Below the pieces are notes generated by a model, which made no database searches, had not been told where the DNA came from, and saw only the letters and a list, made by a program, of their open reading frames with translations. The position numbers and the translations under genes are program-made. Below are positions 6,248 through 9,827 of a stretch of 9,827 nt of DNA, in pieces (the first letter of the stretch is position 1; every line of letters begins with the position of its first letter). Source of the stretch: Acetobacteraceae bacterium (lineage in GTDB: Bacteria > Pseudomonadota > Alphaproteobacteria > Acetobacterales > Acetobacteraceae). The stretch is from the NCBI GenBank assembly GCA_947478535.1, contig CANJXD010000185.1, positions 1 to 9,827 of the forward strand, given 5' to 3'.

Positions 6248-7521
6248 CGGGCCGGCACCGTGAAGCGGTCCACCACCCGCGGCTGGCCGGGGCGGGCGAC
6301 GCCCTGGACGGTCCGGTCCGGCTGGCCGGCGATGCGGATCGTCACGCGATAGGGCGTCTCCGGCCGGTCCACATGGTCATACTGATGGACGCGGATCTGG
6401 TAGTTGCCCGGCATCGGGTTGTCGAAGAACACGTTCTCGACCGGCGTGCGGCTGCGCTGGTTGCCGACATTGCGGTCCACATCCAGCGTGCCGCCACAGC
6501 CCTGGCGCTGCATGTAGGAAATCACGGTGCCGTCCGGGCAGACGATCGAGAGGTCGAGGTCGTCCCGCGTATCCCAGCCGAGAATGACCTGGACGCGCCC
6601 TTCCTGCGCTCCTTCGCGGCGCGCGCGGTCGGCATCGTCCGAACGCGGCTGCGGCGGCGGCGGCGGGGGTGGCGGAGGTGGTGGCGGCGGCTCCTCGCGC
6701 GGCGGGGGCGGCGGCGGGTCGGGCTGCCGCGGAGCCGGAGGCTGGGGTGCCGGGCGGGGCGGTGGCTCGCAGAGCAGGCGGCGGCGGCCGAGTTCCTCGG
6801 CGATCCGCGCCAGGCGGTCCCTGAGGCTCGCCTCCTCGCCGCGCGCCGTGTCGAAGTCCCGCAGCAGGTCGAGATCGGCAGGGTCCGCCACGCATTGCGC
6901 GTCGGGCGGCACCAGCCAGTGGAAGGGGTCCTTCCAGGCGAGGAACAGGCCGAGCGCCAGCATCAGCGCGAGCAGCGCCGCCGCCAGCAGCGCCCACAAC
7001 CAGGCGGCGGCGGGGTGGGCGAAGCGCGGCAGCGCCAGCATCGCCATGGCCGGCGCGGTGTTCGGCAGGCTCCGGAGCAACTCGGCCCCGGCCGTCCGGC
7101 CGGCGCGGTGGTGGCCCCAGGCAACGAGGAAGATCGCGCCATCCCGCACCCGGATGAAACCGCGATCCGGAATTTCGAGCGCGAGGCGCAGGATCTCGCC
7201 GAGCAGGCGCAGTCCTTCGTCGCGATCGTTCCCCAGGCGGTCGGCCTCCGCGCGGATGGCGGTGGCGATCTCCTCGAAGCGGGCGAGGCCGGCGGCATCC
7301 TCCTCGACGGCGCGGCTTTCGCCGTCGCCATCGGCGTACCAATCCGTCGTGCCGCGCGCCGGGTCGGGGCTCGGCTCGGCGAAGATGGCGGCATGGGCTG
7401 GGGAAAGGCGGCGCGTCAGGTGCCCGACGATCTGCGCCCAGGCGCCGGCCACGGGCTGCCCGCCCGCGGCCAGGGCGCGCAGTTCCGCATCCCGCGTCGT
7501 GGCAGCGAGGCTGCGGGTCAT
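6244..7521 (-). CDS. A2: SrfA-like membrane-anchored protein with YfaP/DUF2135-like C-terminal domain
   Basis: A 425-residue protein, divergent from A3/A4 but built alike. The soluble domain has SPAHAAIFAEP (40-50), DWYADGDGESR (60-70) and VRDGAIFLVAWG (about 125-136), the WYA..G and DG...WG landmarks I associate with SrfA. A membrane helix spans about 172-195 (AAWLWALLAAALLALMLALG). A helical segment follows, bounded by C210 and C251, then a linker with 13 consecutive prolines. The C-terminal domain (about 308-400) contains VILGWDTRDDLDLSIVCPDG, CGGTLDVDRN, PVENVFF and GNYQIRV, a YfaP/DUF2135-type pattern. C328 and C342 align with C319 and C333 of A4. The ATG at 7521 is three bases after the A1 stop (TAGGCCATG), so translation is probably coupled. 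Predicted inner-membrane protein with a periplasmic head. The role of the domain is unknown; binding is more likely than catalysis because no catalytic residues are evident. Confidence 0.9.
   Translation of the reverse strand: MTRSLAATTRDAELRALAAGGQPVAGAWAQIVGHLTRRLSPAHAAIFAEPSPDPARGTTDWYADGDGESRAVEEDAAGLARFEEIATAIRAEADRLGNDRDEGLRLLGEILRLALEIPDRGFIRVRDGAIFLVAWGHHRAGRTAGAELLRSLPNTAPAMAMLALPRFAHPAAAWLWALLAAALLALMLALGLFLAWKDPFHWLVPPDAQCVADPADLDLLRDFDTARGEEASLRDRLARIAEELGRRRLLCEPPPRPAPQPPAPRQPDPPPPPPREEPPPPPPPPPPPPPQPRSDDADRARREGAQEGRVQVILGWDTRDDLDLSIVCPDGTVISYMQRQGCGGTLDVDRNVGNQRSRTPVENVFFDNPMPGNYQIRVHQYDHVDRPETPYRVTIRIAGQPDRTVQGVARPGQPRVVDRFTVPAR
6652..6690 (-). repeat. Thirteen consecutive proline codons in A2 linker
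   Basis: The A2 frame reads 13 proline codons in a row here, mostly CCG mixed with CCA, CCC and CCT, so the DNA is an imperfect triplet repeat. Uninterrupted prolines stall ribosomes and normally need elongation factor P. The linker probably forms a stiff polyproline II rod that holds the C-terminal domain away from the membrane. Confidence 0.85.
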
Positions 7522-7524
7522 GGC

Positions 7525-9222
7525 CTAGCGCGTCCGTGCTGGCGCGGGCGGCGCGGGTGGCGTGGCGGGCGGGGTCGGAACTGCCGGCGCGGCCGGGGGT
7601 GCCGCAGGCGGTGTCGCGGGGGCAGCCACGGGCTCAGGCGTCGCCGCGCAGGCGCTGTCGACGGGTTCCACGGCAACACCGGCTTCCCGCAGGAAGGCCA
7701 GCAGCGCCTCCGTCTTCTGGGCGTAGGACACGCGTTCGGCCAATTGCGCGTTGATATGGTTGAAGGTGTTCACCCCGGCGACGCGCCCGCAGCGGTCGAT
7801 CAGCGGGCCGCCGGAATTGCCGGGGCTGATCAGCGCGGTATGCGGCATCGCCACCAGGCCGGAAGCCAACGTCTGGATGGCGGAAATCCGCCCATCCGTC
7901 GTCACCAGGTCCGGCAGGCGGGTGACATCACCCTGCAACAGCGCCTGGAAGCCCTGGTCGTTCTGCACGATCGCGGCGGGGTAGCCGGCGGCGATCACCT
8001 CATCCAGGCGTTGCGCCTGGCGCGTCAGCGACAGCGGCGTGAGGGACGGCACCCCGGTGACGCGCAGCAGGGCGAAATCGGCCTCACCGGGCCGCGCCTG
8101 CTGGGTGCGGCGGGTGACCTCCGCGGGGAAGGCGCGGCCGAGATGGCGGGAGGCGACCATCAACTGGCCCGTCACCTCCGCCACCACATGCGCGTTGGTG
8201 ACGATGGTATCGGCCGCGATGAAGAAGCCGGTGCCGATCGAAAGCCCGTTGCCGGAAGGCCCGGCCACCAGCACGACGGATTGATCCAGCAGTTGCAGCA
8301 GGTTGTTCGGCCGCGGCGCCAAGGGCGCGTCCGGCGTCGCCGGCGGGGTGGGGCGGGCGGGCAGGTCTTCCGGCAGCGGGCCACGGCCGGGGGGCGTGGT
8401 CAGCGGCGTGGCGCGGCAGACATCGCCTTCCGCCGCGCGGCGGGCGCGTTCCACCTCCTCGGCCAGCGCCTCATTCGTGCGGCGCTGCAGCTCAAGCGCC
8501 TGGCGGACGCGGTCGCGGTCGATCAGCTCCGCATATTGGCGGCGGCCGGCGGCCTGTTCGGCCAGCAAATGCCAGCCGAGCCAGAAGCCAAGGATCAGGA
8601 ACAGCAGCGCCGTGCCGATGGCGGCCGGGATCAGCCAGAAGCGGCGCGGCCCGATCGGTGCGGCGGCGGCGGTGACGGCGGGCGGTGGCGGCGGCGGCGG
8701 CGCGCTGCGGCTGGGGGCGGCACGCGGCGCAACCGGCGGGGCGGCGCTGGCGGCAGCCGGCAGGAAGGCGCCGAGCACGGCCGCGATCCGCGCTGGCGCG
8801 TCACGGCTGTCACCGGCCGGCGTCAGACCCCAGCCCGCCAGTACCGGCCGGCCATCGATGACGAGGATGGAGGCCGCATCGGCCAGGCTCAGCGCGGCAG
8901 CAATCAGCGCCGCATCCGGGGCATTGCCCTGGGTGAGCGGCGCGAGGGCAGCCAGCGCCGCGCGCAACTGGGCCTCTGCCGCCGCACGCTGCGGCTGCGT
9001 CACGGTGGAGAGTGGCTGGGATTCGCTGCCGGCGGCATACCAGGCGATGGACCGGATGGCGCCATCGGCATCCCGCGTCGGCACGGGTTCCGCGAACAAG
9101 GTGGCATGCGGGCCGGCGGCGCGTTGCAGATCGGCGAAGCGGGCCTGCACGGGCTGGCCGCCGACCTCCACCGGCACAACCGCACCTACCGCCGTCTGCA
9201 GGAGGAAATGCGGGGCTGCCAT
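7525..9222 (-). CDS. A1: SrfA-like membrane-anchored trypsin-like serine protease
   Basis: A 565-residue protein. The ATG at 9222 is chosen because GAGGA (9233-9229) lies 6 bases upstream; a longer frame from 9333 would add 37 residues unlike any paralogue. Order: SrfA-like domain about 20-132 (GPHATLFAEPV, SIAWYAAGSES, VIDGRPVLAGWG), Pro/Ala-rich stretch 155-190, membrane helix about 195-220 preceded by an Arg pair (N-in, C-out), helical segment 222-268 with C269, second Pro-rich linker, then an S1 chymotrypsin-fold protease domain about 305-515. The triad is visible: H345 in IVTNAHVV, D382 in ADFALLRV and S470 in ISPGNSGGPL. Oxyanion-type Gly residues are present, so the enzyme is probably active. 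No PDZ domain follows, unlike DegP/HtrA. A ~40-residue Ala/Pro tail ends the protein. Expected location is the periplasmic face of the inner membrane. It is the first gene of the A cluster and could process the other heads or envelope targets; the substrate is unknown. Confidence 0.92.
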   Translation of the reverse strand: MAAPHFLLQTAVGAVVPVEVGGQPVQARFADLQRAAGPHATLFAEPVPTRDADGAIRSIAWYAAGSESQPLSTVTQPQRAAAEAQLRAALAALAPLTQGNAPDAALIAAALSLADAASILVIDGRPVLAGWGLTPAGDSRDAPARIAAVLGAFLPAAASAAPPVAPRAAPSRSAPPPPPPPAVTAAAAPIGPRRFWLIPAAIGTALLFLILGFWLGWHLLAEQAAGRRQYAELIDRDRVRQALELQRRTNEALAEEVERARRAAEGDVCRATPLTTPPGRGPLPEDLPARPTPPATPDAPLAPRPNNLLQLLDQSVVLVAGPSGNGLSIGTGFFIAADTIVTNAHVVAEVTGQLMVASRHLGRAFPAEVTRRTQQARPGEADFALLRVTGVPSLTPLSLTRQAQRLDEVIAAGYPAAIVQNDQGFQALLQGDVTRLPDLVTTDGRISAIQTLASGLVAMPHTALISPGNSGGPLIDRCGRVAGVNTFNHINAQLAERVSYAQKTEALLAFLREAGVAVEPVDSACAATPEPVAAPATPPAAPPAAPAVPTPPATPPAPPAPARTR

Positions 9223-9334
9223 GCTCGATCCTCGGAAGCGTGCGGCCGCGGCGGAATCCGCCAACCGCCAGGGAGATAAGACGATCATCGGCGTGTGGCG
9301 CAACAATGGCCACCCCCCGCCCTCCCCAGGCACA
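9223..9334 (-). promoter_or_regulatory. Leader and probable promoter region of the srf-like operon
   Basis: This 112-bp stretch separates the MFS stop from the A1 start and is the only sizeable gap upstream of the A genes. It contains a 13-bp palindrome GGCGGATTCCGCC (9250-9262), which may be an operator, and a Shine-Dalgarno GAGGA at 9233-9229. A TTGCGC followed about 17-20 bases later by CTTATCTC could be a poor -35/-10 pair. I cannot name a sigma factor, and read-through from the MFS gene is possible. Confidence 0.35.
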
Positions 9335-9350
9335 TCACCCCGCCCGTCCC
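9313..9350 (-). other. G-rich stretch with quadruplex potential
   Basis: On the minus strand there are six runs of three to six G (complements of 9348-9350, 9343-9345, 9338-9341, 9324-9327, 9320-9322, 9313-9318) with mostly 1-2 base loops. The stretch spans the MFS stop and the start of the leader before A1. It could fold as a G-quadruplex in mRNA or DNA, but such runs are common in GC-rich genomes. Confidence 0.3.
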
Positions 9351-9827
9351 AGGTGACGCACCACGATCAGCCCGAGCAGCGTGATCGGCGCCAGGTGCCC
9401 GAAGGCGAGGAACCAGCCCAGCACCTGGTTCGCCCCGGCGAAATCCAGCGCGATGCCGGCGCCAAGCGGGCCGAGGAAAGCGCCGGTATAGCCGCACATC
9501 GAATGCAGCCCCATCGTCGCCCCCCGCATCCCCGGCGCCGCCGCTTGCACCGTCCCCGCCGTCAGCGCCGAACTGTCGAGGTAGATGGCGGCGTTCCACA
9601 GCAGGATGCAGAGGATAGCGAGCGGCACCGAAAGCTCCCCGCTCAGCCCGGTGATGAGCGAAAGCACGGCGGCGGCGCCCATCGCCCAGGTGACGATGCG
9701 CTGGCGGCCATAGCGCTGCGCCGATTCGTTGCCGGCGATGGACACGCCGATGCACAGGAACACGATGATGCTGAAGATCGCCGGCGCGCCCGGCATCCAG
9801 GTGGGTGCGCCCTGCGTCGCGATGGTC
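9335..9827 (-). CDS. MFS transporter, C-terminal part (5' end outside window)
   Basis: The frame is open to the right edge, so 163 C-terminal residues are visible; an internal ATG at 9796 is not a credible start. About five hydrophobic helices can be traced: AIFSIIVFLCIGVSIAG, IVTWAMGAAAVLSLITGL, VPLAILCILLWNAAIYL, GYTGAFLGPLGAGIAL and a final FLAFGHLAPITLLGLIVV. The loop NESAQRYGRQR resembles the repeated G-R-R/Q loop motif of the major facilitator superfamily, and PGMRGATMGLHSMCGYTGAFLGPL resembles the R-G-x-x-x-G-L...G..LGP segment common in the C-terminal half. The substrate cannot be told. It is an inner-membrane carrier on the same strand as the srf-like genes but separated by a leader, so membership of that operon is doubtful. 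Confidence 0.85.
   Translation of the reverse strand, partial: TIATQGAPTWMPGAPAIFSIIVFLCIGVSIAGNESAQRYGRQRIVTWAMGAAAVLSLITGLSGELSVPLAILCILLWNAAIYLDSSALTAGTVQAAAPGMRGATMGLHSMCGYTGAFLGPLGAGIALDFAGANQVLGWFLAFGHLAPITLLGLIVVRHLGRAG

Noticed and set aside
7525..9222. Assignment of A1 as a DegP/HtrA protease
   Set aside because: There is no PDZ domain after the catalytic domain and no cleavable signal peptide; the N-terminal part is SrfA-like instead.
6169..9279. A 1036-codon open frame on the plus strand
   Set aside because: It lies opposite A1 and A2, is dominated by Arg, Gly, His and Gln with no recognisable domain, and results from high third-position GC. The minus-strand genes have clear motifs.
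9223..9333. An N-terminal extension of A1 starting at 9333
   Set aside because: The extra 37 residues match no paralogue, reach into the MFS stop region, and a start at 9222 has a proper Shine-Dalgarno.

Overview
All recognisable genes in this window are on the minus strand, so the reading order is from the right edge to the left. The base composition is very GC-rich (clearly well above 65% by eye) with strong GC bias at third codon positions. This, together with tightly packed genes sharing GTGA or few-base junctions, suggests an alphaproteobacterium of the Acetobacteraceae/Roseomonas type. That assignment is inference from composition and style, not from a marker gene.

Layout, in transcription order. 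(1) 9827-9335: the C-terminal half of an MFS transporter, cut by the window edge. (2) 9334-9223: a 112-bp non-coding leader with a small palindrome and a G-rich stretch, the only obvious place for an operon promoter. (3) 9222-3685: four consecutive genes, called A1 to A4 here. They share one plan: an N-terminal soluble SrfA-like domain of about 130 residues with a DGxPVLAGWG-type end, one membrane helix, a short helical segment with cysteines, a proline-rich linker, and then a different C-terminal domain. A1 carries a trypsin-like serine protease with an intact His-Asp-Ser triad. A2 and A4 carry a YfaP/DUF2135-like beta domain with a conserved cysteine pair. A3 carries a six-cysteine domain beginning LEGCW. 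(4) 3684-3555: a 130-bp gap holding palindromes and a doubtful 51-codon ORF. (5) 3554-573: SrfB, 993 residues, with the two phosphate motifs and the adenosine-type motif of the actin/Hsp70 ATPase fold. (6) 576-1: the first 192 residues of an SrfC-like P-loop protein, starting in a GTGA overlap with srfB.

The locus is therefore an expanded relative of the enterobacterial srfABC locus, whose biochemical role is, as far as I know, unresolved. The expected single SrfA is replaced by four membrane-anchored paralogues that differ in their probable periplasmic heads. A4 is visibly a mosaic: its first ~245 residues are about 92% identical to A3 (a ~733-bp direct repeat at a constant 1211-bp offset), while its C-terminal domain resembles that of A2. 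The switch falls in the proline-rich linker. A reasonable working model is an envelope-spanning system in which SrfB (actin-like ATPase) and SrfC (probable GTPase) act in the cytoplasm and communicate with interchangeable SrfA-like anchors. The model is inference; the domain order, motifs and mosaic are seen directly.

No tRNA, rRNA, CRISPR array, insertion sequence or convincing terminator was seen. Many long plus-strand ORFs exist but are GC-driven shadows of the minus-strand genes.
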